This document shows positions 44,670 through 56,707 of a stretch of 64,000 bases of DNA, piece by piece (the stretch's first letter is position 1; each line of letters starts with the position of its first letter). The notes beneath the pieces are model-generated. The model made no database searches. It worked only from the letters and a program-made list of their open reading frames with translations, and had not been told where the DNA came from. This DNA comes from Ectobius pallidus (lineage: Eukaryota; Arthropoda; Insecta; Blattodea; Ectobiidae), in the NCBI GenBank assembly GCA_964059195.1, contig CAXKWD010000005.1, forward strand, positions 94,005,882-94,069,881, in the 5' to 3' direction. A program made the translations under genes and the position numbers.

Positions 44670-44931
44670 TTTCAAGATCGCATCATTTGGTTGTGAACAA
44701 TTCGACTACCCTCCCTACAGTCCGGATTTGGCACCAAGCGATTTTCATCTGTTTCTTCATCTGAATAAATTCCTTGATGGAAAACATTTCAACGACGATG
44801 ATGTTGTGAAACAAGAAGTGCAGACTTGGCTTTCATCACAGGCGGCATCATTCTTTGACGAAGGCATACAAAAACTGGTTTCCCGTTACAAGTGCCTGAA
44901 TAACTGCGGTGATCATGCGGAGAAAGGGTGA
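44670..44931 (+). pseudogene. mariner transposase C-terminal fragment
   Basis: FGCEQFDYPPYSPDLAPSDF, then HLFLHLNKFLDGKHF: the mariner third-aspartate motif (SPDLAPSD) and the downstream helix. It then runs to SRYKCLNNCGDHAEKG and a stop. The first two catalytic aspartates are missing. No bounded element was found around it. Confidence 0.9.
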
Positions 44932-44934
44932 ATG

Positions 44935-47288
44935 ATAATAAAGTATTTGGTAAATAATTATGTGTTATTTTTTTAAAAATTATCAGTACTTTAAAAGCAC
45001 GCCTCTTATTAAAATTACTTAAATGACAGAGCATACTTCATTGGTTCCGGAGCATATTTTAAGAATTGTGGAGCATGCTCTACATGCATATTTCGTCTTC
45101 CGGTCCTTATTTATTAATTATTACGCACGCACTACGAAGTTGCCGAAACAAATCAGCAAATCAACAAATAAATCATTTTAACATGAATTTTCAAAACAAA
45201 ACAATTGTAGCAGTTGCCACTAATAACATGAAATAAATTCGTTACAACTCTCAGAATGGAATTTTCACAACACTATACCTCAATAACAAGATTCAGTATG
45301 CTTCAAACCAGTCATAACTATCCAATGAAATGAGTACACAACTTGGAGAAAACATACCGGTACTTTGTTACACTGTTGATGCCAGCTGCCTCTTTAGACA
45401 GTTCTAAATGACAGGCCTCCCTGACAGTCTTACGATGTCTGGAACGTTACCAACGTGTCTTTGTTTCTTTACATAAAGGTATCAAAGTATTAATTGACCA
45501 GCAGGTGGATTCTCTTCATCAGTAACGTACATTATGATCAACAAACGTCGGACTGACAGAATTTTGTTTTGAAAGATAACACATCAGGTTGGCAGAGAAA
45601 AAAAAAAAACATATTTAGCATAAAGTATGTATGAAAACATATCTTCCTTAGTAGAATTGACATTGAAGTGAATCCCAATACTGGACGGTACAGTTATGCA
45701 TAGCCATAATCACTCAACTATCCCTATATAATTCTCGGTATAAGCTCTGCAACTGATTAGTACACAATACTATGGTTCTTGAATTTATCTACACGAAGAC
45801 TCTCCACACTGTCTCTCCCCTTTCTCTTCATATCAATCTTCAGTCTATCATCATTCATTCAAGAAACAGCCCGGCTGATAAACAAAAGCATTACTCGGTG
45901 TACCCATGTACGGATCTTCAATAAGTATGTCCCTTCATCATCCTGGTTGGTATCCAGAGCCATTGGTCAGAAATCTGACCGGTGCGGCAGCTTGGTTCAA
46001 CTTTTCCGGATCTTAGTCCGGGACCTAAACTTCGAGGGGTTTCCACTCTATTGGAAAAACAAGCCCATCTTTCTCTCCTATCTCCGACAAGCGCCGGAAA
46101 AACTTATCTTTTGCCGTAGACACTTTTCACTCCCTGAAAGGGTACAATGAATCCAGCCCCCTATATCATATAGGGAAAACATAGCTGGTTTCTCATAAAG
46201 GTTAACTAAAATTTTGTAAGTACAACCTATTTCATTTTGACGTAATTACGAAGTTATCTATGGTTTTTTAAGTAAAAATTATTCAGACCAGTTTGCGACC
46301 GGCAGCGTCGTTCGTACTTCCAAAAGGATCTAGGCCTACATGCAGTTGTTTACTTAAATCAGATAATAATTTCTTGAATGTGCTGTGTGTAATCTTTAAA
46401 TTATTATATTTTTAAAATTCATTGATGTGATAGATAGTAAATAGTATATTTAACTTTCAATCAAATGATTAGATACTAACAACGTGAATAATTACAATTT
46501 TAACAACTACAACTAAATGTATTATTTAATTACTGTTTTTATTAATACAATGCAAATTTTATGGGCTTTAACCATAGAAAATGAGCTAATTCTTGCGATT
46601 AGGTAAATTAAATATTCCATTTTTAAGGTAAATATATAAAATAAGGCCCAGTTCTAAACAAGGCCCACCCTTCTCATATTAAAACTAGGAGCGATACCCG
46701 GTGTGTGTTCGTTGCTTATAACAGTTACGATCCTGTTTTAGTGAGGTCCATATGAAGTAAATTTTACTATTAATTATGTGTAGTGCTTTTATTACTATTA
46801 GTCTATTAGCTAGACTTGTACAATATCTTAATATTCATTAGATAATTTCAATATGTGTGTTTACTATTACTATTGACTGAACATTAATTTAGGCTTTTTT
46901 AAACTATCTAAGTGCAATATTCTGCAAGTATTAGAGTAATTTAGTTACACAGACAACTGTAATGCTCACTGTAGTTTTCAACAAAGATTTTATTTATTTT
47001 ATTTTATTTATTATAATGTTTTCAATCCTCATTTTATTAGCAGGCCAACTAAGGACAGTGTCATAAGCTACAGTATTTGTAACCTTCCATTCTTTGTGGG
47101 TGTTATGGGTTGCATTTTGGCTTACATACCTAATGAACTCTAGGCTATTATGGACTGGTTAAAGAAAAAGCAAAAATATACATTTCCTCCATGAAAATGT
47201 TTTCCAACCATCTCATCTTTGATTAAACAGTTGAAAATCAAATACGAAACATATACATATAATGCTCTATCTTTGATTAGCTTAAACA
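44935..47288. other. No gene recognised
   Basis: A 123-codon frame at 45,779-46,150 is the longest open stretch. It has no recognised domain, and the ATG context and splice sites do not support it, though the 45,890-46,150 part is more GC-rich than its surroundings. The rest is AT-rich. Confidence 0.35.
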
Positions 47289-47290
47289 TA

Positions 47291-47967
47291 CGAGGGGTAT
47301 TCCAAAAGAAAGTTTCGTCAATGTATGGCAGGAGCGGCGTGTTCACCAGGGGAACCAAACAAACGCCAGACGAATCCTCACCCGTGGCTGGTTCCACGAC
47401 GGAAGTGGCGTCAGCGGAGGAGGCATGACGCAGGCGCACTGCGCCGTAGAAGAGCGAGTCGCAGCAGACTGGCGTGCCCGCGGGTATTAGTGTACCGCTC
47501 ACGATGGCACGAGAGATTTGGCGCCGCTGCCATGTACCGCTATCTCCCCTCTTTCAAACGAGCCATTGCTGCAGCCGCTGAACCTTTTATTGTCCGAGAT
47601 AGAGCTGTTTGAAATTGATCTCCCGATTTCCGTCCCCACAAAGTGCGGCCTCCACGAACCCATCTCGCACAAACCTTATGGGACATCAATTTGTCACTCA
47701 AAATGGTCTGTATGTAACCTTTAGTAATGTCAGGAAGCTGAGGTGGAGCAGGCTGTGCGCCAATTCCTTGCATCGCAGGGCACCGAGTTTTACCACAGTG
47801 GGTTCTTCAAACTGATCGCACGCTACGACAAATGTCTCAATGTCGCTGGCGACTATGTCGAAAAATAGTGCACGGTGTATAGTTCATGCTGTCATGCTGT
47901 ATTGCTTTTGGGTCAATAAAGTGTCCGTGTGACAAACTGACGAAACTTACTTTCGGAATACCCCTCG
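47291..47967 (+). mobile_element. Internally deleted mariner element
   Basis: A 677-bp element with TA at both flanks (47,289-47,290 and 47,968-47,969) and inverted ends CGAGGGGTATTCC(A/G)AAAG. Only the last part of the transposase remains (to 47,868). Different ends from the intact element at 6,050. Confidence 0.93.
47737..47868 (+). pseudogene. mariner transposase C-terminus
   Basis: AEVEQAVRQFLASQGTEFYH, then SGFFKLIARYDKCLNVAGDY and VEK-stop is the standard mariner C-terminus. Upstream sequence (47,440-47,700) is out of frame or unrelated, so no catalytic core survives. Confidence 0.9.
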
Positions 47968-48222
47968 TATGAACATCAAATTCCAAAGATATAGGCTAAG
48001 TGTAATGCTCTCTGCAAATTTCCCTCATCTTTCACGCTATTGCCAGACGTTTGATCATTTCCTCCAGTTATTTTTAATTGAGTTACACGACTTAGGTTAA
48101 TTTTATACAATATAAGTAGCTAACTTATAACTTTCACTTAAAAATAACCGTCGGTTACTAGGTTTTATACGACTGACCCTAAGTGGTTTAATACCCCCTC
48201 TACGAATTTTAATTTTTGTTCC

Positions 48223-48224
<2 letters not shown>

Positions 48225-48286
<62 letters not shown>

Positions 48287-48316
48287 TATTAATAGTATTA
48301 TTAGTATTATTTTTAA
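48225..48316. repeat. (ATT)n microsatellite
   Basis: About 90 bp of ATT units with a few interruptions. The Asn-run frame on the minus strand is only this repeat. Confidence 0.97.
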
Positions 48317-49560
48317 GGTATATCGGGGTGAATGGTGATGTAAAGCAGACAAGTGATAACAAATTTTGACTGGGTAAACATGTAGCATGTTTAAAATAAT
48401 GTAATATTCATATTATTGTACATACATTGAATAGTTGTATGTAAATGATAAATTTGTAATTGTATATGTGCTAAACTTTAGGAAATGTTGTTTATAAGTA
48501 TATGTAAACTTATAGGTATAGGATAATGAAAACTCTGTACTGTGTAAGAAAATTAACTAACTAACATTGACGTCAGTAACCTGTTTTGTTAGTTGAGTAG
48601 TTTGAATGTAAGACTTGCGGGTAGTGAATTTTTTTAGGAGATTTTCGCAGTACAATACTCTAGTAAGGATTTCATAATTTGTTAACAGTTCAACAATTCA
48701 ACTATTTTACCTTAGAGATGACTGTTACTTAATCATAGCACTCGTTCGTATTGCAGGTGAATGTAACATGACATGCCTCATATCGCGGCAAGTATCGCGG
48801 TAAAGAGAGCAGCGCTTTCTAGCAGCGAACGTTGAAACTGAATGAACACGTTTTCACTGCTAGTTAATTGGTGGCGTCACATTTGCCGGCAATTGAGAAC
48901 ATAAAAACAGCAGTTAATGCATTGTTCTTGGAATCACAGTTAAGTCGCATTTGACATTTACTTCTGTACAAAACAAGCAACACTTGTAATTTGCAGATGT
49001 CCCCAATTTACGCTTCTCGCATGTCCTCTATCATTATCGCTCTTTAAATTTAGCACAGCTCTCTCAAAACACATTTGCGACATCAGTCGGTAAAAATATA
49101 AAACCTAGAAATAATGTTGTCAAGAAAGTCGATTGTTCAAGCACTTCCTTTTCAGGGCTGTCCAGGGGTTAAATGGGCTTCTTGTTCTAGGGTCATCTAG
49201 GCGTATGCTTCATTGAAATTATAAAAACAACTAGAGCATTACAGATGTCTTTAAAATACGTTCGATTATATTGTACTTTAAAATGCACATACAATTTCAA
49301 TATCCAAAAAGCGAAATGCTTGAGCTAGAGTGGTCTGAAGTAGTCAGAGAGCTACCAATAACAATAAAGATTTTAAACAAGTTAAAAAGGCATCTAAACA
49401 TAAGTTATTAATATATATCACATTAGGATACTCAAGTTTCAAATGAACTTATTAAATGTTGACTATAAATTAAGATGAGAAAGAAAAACGTGGCTTTAAC
49501 GTGTTACAAATAGGACTATTATGATATCAAGATGATATGTTTACGTAGTATATGATACTA
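48317..49560. other. No gene recognised
   Basis: Nothing assigned; AT-rich. Confidence 0.4.
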
Positions 49561-49564
49561 GCTT

Positions 49565-50525
49565 ATAAGGCCCGGCGTCCCCTGGATTGTGTATTTTGCA
49601 TGTAACTTAATTCAAAATTAAATTATGGAGGACTTATGATATTCAAACTGTAAGTCCTTATTATAGGCAGGCCTATCTGGAGTTTGAAGCGAGAAGAATG
49701 AGTTATCACACTCAAACTATTCCCTCAGAAAGCGCTAGATAAGGCCTCTATCACTCATTAAAGGACTTAGAATTTTGCAACCCTTTGCTTTTACACGCCA
49801 TGCTTAGAAGTGGTTGAAGAAGAAACAGAAATTCCCGTAACATAACATTTTACTGTTTTTATGGGATATTTTATTTCCCACTTTTGTGTTGCCATACAAC
49901 CGTTTCAGGGCTAAAATCAAAAGAAAAACAATATCACTTTCACATACTCTTCCCTAAAATTTGAGACATAATTACTGCGGACATGGGACTAAAAATGTTC
50001 TATCATACTTCTATCTCTTTTTAAATGCTTCCAATAAACATCCCTATTCTTCAACTAATACAAAGCCTACAGCGATGAATAACGTATCAGTGGGCAGATT
50101 TGTTTACAGCTCAGATTATAGCATACTCACTACCCATCGTTTGCATAATTTCAGTCTGAGACAACTGAAAACGCTCTCCCCACAATACCCATTTATTCAA
50201 AATCAAAATGTGATGTGACAAAATGATGCCAAATGACGCACCCGAAATTTATTTACTCCATTATTGATTATACCGATAGCCCTTCTAATTATAAGCTTGA
50301 TAATTATTCACCAAAACCCAGTAAAATGCAACTGCCAAAGCCCTATAAGAACACTGCAACAATACTGTTGTCATGAGAACTGAATTGCATTTGCTGAAAT
50401 CAGTGTAATAATTAAATAAAACACTTAGGCCCCTAACTTTCTTTCTACTGGTCACATCGATGATTTCAACAGCTTTAAACCTTCTCCCGACAAAGCGGAA
50501 CACTTTGCAACAAACCATAGGTAAA
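49565..50525 (+). repeat. Dispersed repeat family F, copy 2 (longest)
   Basis: Opens 'ataaggcccggcgtcccctg', then 'gtaagtccttattatag', 'actcaaactattccctcaga', 'gccatacaaccgtttcaggg', 'atatcactttcacatactct', and 'gataacgtatcagtg'-type words. Parallel to 55,385-56,050 and, inverted, 37,500-38,110. Confidence 0.7.
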
Positions 50526-50572
50526 TCGGTCCAATAGTTTTTAGTCTATAAAGGACACACATACTAATATCG

Positions 50573-50574
<2 letters not shown>

Positions 50575-50608
<34 letters not shown>
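50575..50608. repeat. (TA)n microsatellite
   Basis: About 33 bp of TA. Confidence 0.95.
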
Positions 50609-50690
50609 CCTCTTCTCCCTAAATATTCTACCCCTAACGAATATCATTTTACTGGCCCCATTATTAATACAAAGCGGGGTCTCACCTTTC

Positions 50691-50740
<50 letters not shown>
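50691..50740. repeat. (CA)n(TA)n microsatellite
   Basis: CA units followed directly by TA units. Confidence 0.95.
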
Positions 50741-51440
50741 GGGGTACAGAAATAAAGATAGGCCAAAATACTTTTGGCAAAGAAATTAAGCAACAGAGTA
50801 CAAATCCTGTAGGCATATAGTATACAATAATATGTAAGATATAAAATAAAATTCCTCATAAAAAATTGAGCATGTGAATACTACAAACTCTATCTTGGTA
50901 ATCAACTCATGTTCTACTGTCTTTATTTGGTTATATTCATGTTCAGTAGTATCAAATGTGGATATGATTTTAAAAAATCGTTATAATTATATTCTATCTT
51001 ATATCACTATAAATTTATATTTCTGAAATCAAATCCTGTGTCATTTCTTTAACTTTGTTATGTGGATATTATTTTTTACAAAATCATTATTTATAGCCTT
51101 GAACCATAATCTATACCACGAGTATGTTTTATTCCAGCTTCAGAATGACATTTAACTTTCACAATGCTGAATGTATACAATAATATAAGCAATCATCAAG
51201 TGAAATCATCAGTGGGATCTAAGTTTGAAATCAGTAGGGAGAATTGCAGTAAAATAACTTGTTTCTATGGATTACAGTTGTAACGCAAGGATAAAAATCC
51301 TCACAATTTTACATGTAGGTTTACTCTATAAATATTACATTTCTGCTTTTATAGAGTTTTTGAACGAACGAATTTATACGTCAGTATCAGTGAAAAGGTT
51401 AGGCTCTATCGTATATTGTAATTTTTATGAAATATGTTAA
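50741..51440. other. No gene recognised
   Basis: AT-rich, nothing assigned. Confidence 0.4.
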
Positions 51441-51449
51441 TTACGAAGA

Positions 51450-51945
51450 TGTATTTATTAAGTGCCCGTATGGTACTTTATGAGATTGTGTGGGGGACGG
51501 GAAAATGTCTGTCCGTCTGTCCGTCCGTCCGTCCGTGTGTCTGTACGCGCGATAACTCAAATACGCTTTGTAGGATTTTAATGAAACTCGGTATATGCAT
51601 TTATAATGTCCATGGGAAGACCCCTATTGATATTGGACCAAATCGGTTCACCGGTACCGGAGTAAAACCCAATTTAGTGTCTATTTTAAAAGCGCCATAA
51701 CTCAAATACGCTTTATCAGATTTTCATGAAACTTGGTACACGCATTTATAATGTCCATGGGAGGACGCCTGATGATATTGGACCAAATCAGTTGGCCGGT
51801 ACCGGAATAATGCTCAATTTAGTGCCTTTTTATGGTATTATATAACAAAAGGCGCGATAACTCAAATACCCGTTATCGGATTTTCATGAAACTTTGTATA
51901 CTTATTTATAACGTCCATGGAAAGAATCCTATGTATTACTTCCTC
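51450..51945 (+). repeat. Helitron-like repeat A, second copy
   Basis: Same order as 4,946-5,480: 'tattaagtgcccgtatggta', GTCTGTCCGTCTGTCC, then three tandem units opening 'gataactcaaatac' (about 51,549, 51,697, 51,857). It passes directly into repeat B, suggesting that A and B may be parts of one element. Confidence 0.65.
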
Positions 51946-51949
51946 TGCC

Positions 51950-53090
51950 TGTACCATAGATACTGTAGGTAGAGGAAGTAGGCCTATTGTTTTCGACCCC
52001 CAAATTCGAAGTTGAGTTTTTAACATATATACACGTTTCAAGGCCCCCTGAATCCAAAAATACTATTTTTGGAAACATGTCTGTGTGTCAGTGTGTGTGT
52101 GTGTGTCTGTGTGGAATGTCTGTGAACAAGCTAGCTCCAAAACGGAAAATCGTATGAAAACAAAATTTCGTATTTGAGTCAGATACCTTCCGAAGATGCC
52201 AGCTGAAGATTGGCGACAAGTTTATCTTATTTTTAAGGGGACTTTACATGAAGAATTTTTCGTTTTTCGCGATTTTCTCGAAAACGGCTCTAACGATTTT
52301 CTTTAAATTTTGCACATGAGTTGCCTATATCAAGAGCTAGAACTTTTATTTGAAACTTTTTTTCGGAAAAATTCTCTGAAGGGTAGTTATAAGCCATCCA
52401 CTGTGAATACACGCTCTTTGCAATATGGCCTCGTGTAACGGAAAGTCGTACGAAAACAAAATGTTGTATTTGGGTTAGGTACCTTCTGAGGCTGTGACAC
52501 GAAGAGTGGCGACAACTTTCCCTTACTTTAAGGGGACTTTTACACGAATAAGTTTTCGTTTGTCAAAAACGGCTCGAACGATTTCCTTTAAATTTTGTAC
52601 ATGGAGTGCTTATACCAAGAGCTAAAACTTTTATTTGAAACTTTTTAAAAAAAATCTCTGAAGGGAGGTTGTAAACTACCCACTGTTTGTAGATACTCTG
52701 TCTTGCCTGGTGAACAACTCAATAAGCGGACATTCACGGCCTCTTATTCTATATAAGTATGTGAAGTGAGAAAGATGTATTGTTGGCCATGCTTACAGTG
52801 AAGAAATATCTGAGGGGAATATTCGATAAATTTCGGAAATTATTCTGAATGGCGGAAAGTTCAATAAACGTTTGCAGTCACTTGTTTTTTCTTCTTTTTT
52901 CTTCTTTTTTTTAGTTTGTCCATAGCCTGTGTTTTTAGTCGCAGCATTCAAATGAGGGGCTATAATGTATTTACAGCATAATTAGCGTAAAATTGTGTCT
53001 TGCGATTCTGTACATGTGAATACTGCTAACTTTTATTTGGGCAGAGGAAGTTATGTGACTTTCACATCAGATTTTTTTTTACCAAATCGG
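51950..53090 (+). repeat. Helitron-like repeat B, second copy, with internal duplication
   Basis: Matches 20,380-21,150. A ~240-bp section ('aacggaaaatcgtatgaaaa' to 'ctctgaagggtagttataa', about 52,140-52,390) is repeated in diverged form at about 52,437-52,680. Ends near 'accaaatcggttcaccggta', which is a repeat A word. Confidence 0.65.
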
Positions 53091-53194
53091 TTCACCGGTA
53101 CCAGAGTAACAAGTAATTAAAGGTCACACATTTTTTTAATCATGTCTGTACTACAATGCCGCATTTTTAATCTTTTGAGGGCTTTGTCTGCAGC

Positions 53195-53350
53195 GCATTC
53201 AGATGTTTGTTTACTTCGTTGGTGTAGTTTAAATTGAGTATTATTACATGAATACATGTTATATGCAGAAGGTACATTACTGTGAAATAATTAGCGGAGT
53301 TATAGCCTATGCCACGAATTTTGTGAAATGTTGATATATTTTAAGTATTT
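53195..53350 (+). repeat. Dispersed repeat, relative of 7,650-7,810
   Basis: 'cagatgtttgtttacttcgt', then 'atgcagaaggtacattactg' and 'ttttgtgaaatgttgatata'. Confidence 0.5.
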
Positions 53351-53528
53351 CAATTTGCAATACATTGAGAATTGACAAATAACACTATTCCTTCACATAT
53401 GCTTATCAAACTACGTGGTAAAATTGAATGAGTTGGCCGAATGGTAACGTCTTGGATTCGTATTCTGGAGGACCCTGGATCAAATCGCGTAGCTGGCCGA
53501 TTTGAAATGGATTTTATATATATATATA

Positions 53529-53832
53529 GGTAAAGGTAAAGTGATCCCTATACAGGCCATGAAGGCCCAGAGGGTTCCAGGAGGTTGAGGCTCCCAGATT
53601 TTGGACATTTGGCACATGAAGGTGGTAAGGTTGTCAGCCTTACGCACCGGCCGCCTTTACCCCCAGGATTGCTCCTGGTACTCATTTCGGTTAGAGGCTG
53701 AGTCGACCCCAGGGCCATAGTGCCACCAGAAGGATTAGGCCAATTGAAAAATCTCAACGACCTCATCGGGAATAGAACCCGCGACCTTCCGGTTTGTAGC
53801 GCAGCACCTCAACCACTACGCTACGGCGTACC

Positions 53833-53834
<2 letters not shown>
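53529..53834 (-). mobile_element. SINE family B, second full copy
   Basis: Almost colinear with 1,802-2,111. Flanks are ATATATA on both sides, so it inserted in a TA repeat. Confidence 0.9.

Positions 53835-53884
<50 letters not shown>
53835..53884. repeat. (AT)n microsatellite
   Basis: About 50 bp of AT at the SINE head end. Confidence 0.97.
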
Positions 53885-53892
<8 letters not shown>

Positions 53893-54059
53893 CATTTTTA
53901 TGTGAATGCGCGATTGTCAAGGTATCACAAATCTGTAGTTCTACTGACGCTGGTCGATTTTAATCTGATTAAAAAAACTTATTTTCTGCACATCATAATT
54001 GCAATTAGAGGCCTAATTGATTCAACAAAATCATACTGGCACTTCGTTAGTAGTGATGT

Positions 54060-54720
54060 TTTCTGTATCACGTGATGGATGGAATTGGATGGAATGGATG
54101 GAATAGCTAATTTTACGCGGCGGGGTCATACGGATGGAATAGCGAGGTGAGGTGATTACTTTTCACGCTCTGTTAACCACAGGTGTGCACCACAAGTGTT
54201 TTGTTCGTCACGGTCCGCTTTGTGACATCATGGAAGGGTCCAGTGGAAGACGGTTATGACCGTTGGCGCCTTTTTTTTTTTTTGCGCATCAATGATTAGA
54301 TAAGCCCTTATAACCACCTGGCCCTTCCGGTCAAGATAAGACCACCTGGTCCATTACGCCTCAGTGGTCAAGATAAGACCCAGCTGCTATCCGGTCAACC
54401 GTATCCGACATGGATGGGGTTAAGTAAGACCTTTTGGCTATTATTATCCCACGGTAGCCCATCCGATTAAGATATGGTCCATTGCTTTCAAGCATTTGTA
54501 TCCATACAATGATAAGTCCGACATGGTTGGATGGTAGGGTTTAAGACCTTTTAGCGCAGAGGTGGCCACACACTGTGGTCACCCCACATCCGGTCAAGAT
54601 AAGATCCGCTATGCATCATTATAAGGGGCTACTTTAACCCCGACTCGCATGAGGAGGTCCTGCACTGTGTGTTCATTCAAGTCGAGACATTTTTCGGCGG
54701 TAAGTTTAAAAAATAACGGT
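54060..54720 (+). repeat. Degenerate 'gtcaagataagacc' repeats
   Basis: 'ccggtcaagataagaccacc', 'agtggtcaagataagaccca', 'ccgattaagatatggtccat' and 'ccggtcaagataagatccgc' recur from about 54,320 to 54,620, with 'gacctttt(g/a)gc' words between. GGATGGAAT units lie at 54,075-54,105. No gene seen. Possibly an old satellite-like element upstream of the tRNA gene. Confidence 0.5.
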
Positions 54721-54970
54721 TATTATACACATCATTACTACAACGCATGCGCACACAAGCATTTTTTACGGTTCGTACCCTAGCGCCATATGTTCCAGCG
54801 GGCACATCTCCAACTAACACTTTTTGGTTATCAATTAATTATTTTTTTTGAACATTGGGTATATTTTTTATTTCATTTCGCTATTAATTATGATTCCGAA
54901 TCGAGTATATTTACTAGAAATCGATACAATGATTAATTTTATCGATTGATTGGTATTTTATTCCATCCAA

Positions 54971-55053
54971 GTCAGATTGGCCGAGCGGTCTAAGGCGCCA
55001 GACTTAAGTTCTGGTCTCCATAGGAGACGGAGGTTCGAATCCTTCATCTGACA
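54971..55053 (+). tRNA. tRNA-Leu(UAA)
   Basis: An 83-nt gene folding as a class II tRNA: acceptor GTCAGAT/ATCTGAC with discriminator A, D arm with GGCCGAGCGGTCTAAGGC (A box), anticodon arm CCAGA-CTTAAGT-TCTGG with anticodon TAA and U33, a long variable arm (TCTCCATAGGAGA), and T arm GGAGG-TTCGAAT-CCTTC (B box GGTTCGAATCC). No intron. All stems pair with, at most, one weak pair, so it is probably functional. It is the only clear functional RNA gene in the window. Confidence 0.95.
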
Positions 55054-55055
55054 TA

Positions 55056-55060
55056 TTTTT
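55056..55060 (+). terminator. RNA polymerase III terminator of tRNA-Leu
   Basis: T5 run two bases after the tRNA 3' end. Confidence 0.85.
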
Positions 55061-55384
55061 AAAATTCAATAATAAATTAAGGAATCGCGCACAATGTGCA
55101 ATATCTTAACCTAAGACTTAACCTACCCAATCCTGAACCCGGAAAAAGGATTTTAATACAGCTTAATCCTGACCAGGACCATAAGTTCCCTATCTAACCG
55201 TAGACCATTATAAACAGCCAAGTTAATTTAAATAACACAAGATGACGATATAATGCAGGTAACATTTATTCAATAAAAACTAAGAGAAAATCGTATGTAA
55301 TCTTTAGAAAAAACACATTTAAATTTTACCATTTATTCCTGTTTTCATATAGCATACGTCATGTATGGATTTATTTTATTTGAA
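55061..55384. other. No gene recognised
   Basis: 'cctaacctaa'-type words, nothing assigned. Confidence 0.4.
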
Positions 55385-56050
55385 ACTAGCTGAAAAGGCT
55401 GGACCACACGGCCTTTGTATTTTGAAATCTACTTATGAAGGACTTTCGATTTTGGATCTCTAAGTCCTTATATAATATGTATGTAGAACTTGAAATGAAG
55501 AAAAATATTTAACACACTCAAACTATCCCATCAGAAAACGCTAGATATAGCTTTTTATGGTGAAATAAAAAGAAACATAAATTACATAAGATTGTACCAA
55601 CTTGGCGGAAAATTTTATTTCTTATTCTCATGCTACCATACAACCGTTTCGGGGTTGAGAAATGCAATATCACTTTCATACTTTCCTCCCCTAAAACCCG
55701 GAACATAATATACTGCGAGCATAGGACTCAAAATGTTACATCCCATGCTTAAGAACTATGAAAAATCTCAACTAATACATAGTCTACAGCTATGGATAAC
55801 ATATAAGCGGAAAGGATTATTTACAGACTTCTCATATAGCATACTCACACACTTAAGGTGTTCCTACAATACAACATCTTATTCTACATCAAAATGTAAA
55901 GTGAGAAAATATTTCTTATGTGACTGTATCACATTGTGCTTTTTTTTCATGTATTACATCGATAGCATCAAACTTCGTTAAAGTCCAATATTACGTAGTG
56001 TCCAAACCAGCATATGAACAGTGTAAACAATAACTGTTGTCCTGACAACT
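55385..56050 (+). repeat. Dispersed repeat family F, copy 3
   Basis: 'actaagtccttatataatat', 'cactcaaactatcccatcag', 'accatacaaccgtttcgggg' and 'atatcactttcatactttcc' align with the copy at 49,565. Confidence 0.7.
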
Positions 56051-56443
56051 GAATGGGATTTCATTTTTTAGTATAATATTCTCACAAATTATATAATTTT
56101 CAAGGGAAGGAGTGATTTTCTTCAATTTTAATGTTACTTCCCGGGCTTAACCGGCCATGTATGTAAAATTTCATGTCAATTGGTAAAGAAATGCAGATTT
56201 GTCATACATTCGAGTTTATATATGCGAAATTAATATCGGACCATAGTATTCAATTAGCTAATTACCGCAAATAATTCTATTCTTAAGTTACTTTTATAAC
56301 AGATGTCACACACGACGAATTCTTCATTAGCGAACACCTGGGTGTAACTGCTTCCTTCCCGCCCGCATGTATCGACAATCACATGTATAACATGAGTGTT
56401 TAAAGTGTTATGATTTTTCTTTCCACAACCTTGCTCCGGTTAG
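56051..56443. other. No gene recognised
   Basis: Nothing assigned. Confidence 0.4.
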
Positions 56444-56457
56444 TCATTCTATAAATA

Positions 56458-56693
56458 AATAAAATGTTCCCTATTACAGACCATGGACGCCCACAGGGTT
56501 CCAGGAGGTTGAGGCTCCAAGATTTTAAACATACGACACGTGAAGGTGGAAAGGTTAAGCACCGGCCGCCTTTATCCCCACGATTGCTCCTGGTACTCAT
56601 TTCTGTTCAAGGCTGAGTTGACCCCAGAGACATAATGCAACCAGAAGGATTAGGCTGGAGTCGAACCCATAATATTCAGGTTTAAAATGCAAC
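56458..56693 (-). mobile_element. SINE family B, internally deleted copy
   Basis: Bounded by an exact 14-bp duplication TCATTCTATAAATA (56,444-56,457 and 56,694-56,707). It lacks about 70 bp, including most of the tRNA-like head. Confidence 0.88.
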
Positions 56694-56707
56694 TCATTCT
56701 ATAAATA

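Noticed and set aside
45779..46150. 123-codon frame considered as a gene or rRNA-derived piece
   Set aside because: No recognised protein family; no match to conserved rRNA motifs that I can see.
47325..47773. GC-rich frames on both strands within the deleted mariner
   Set aside because: Inside a bounded element; only the 47,737-47,868 frame matches transposase.
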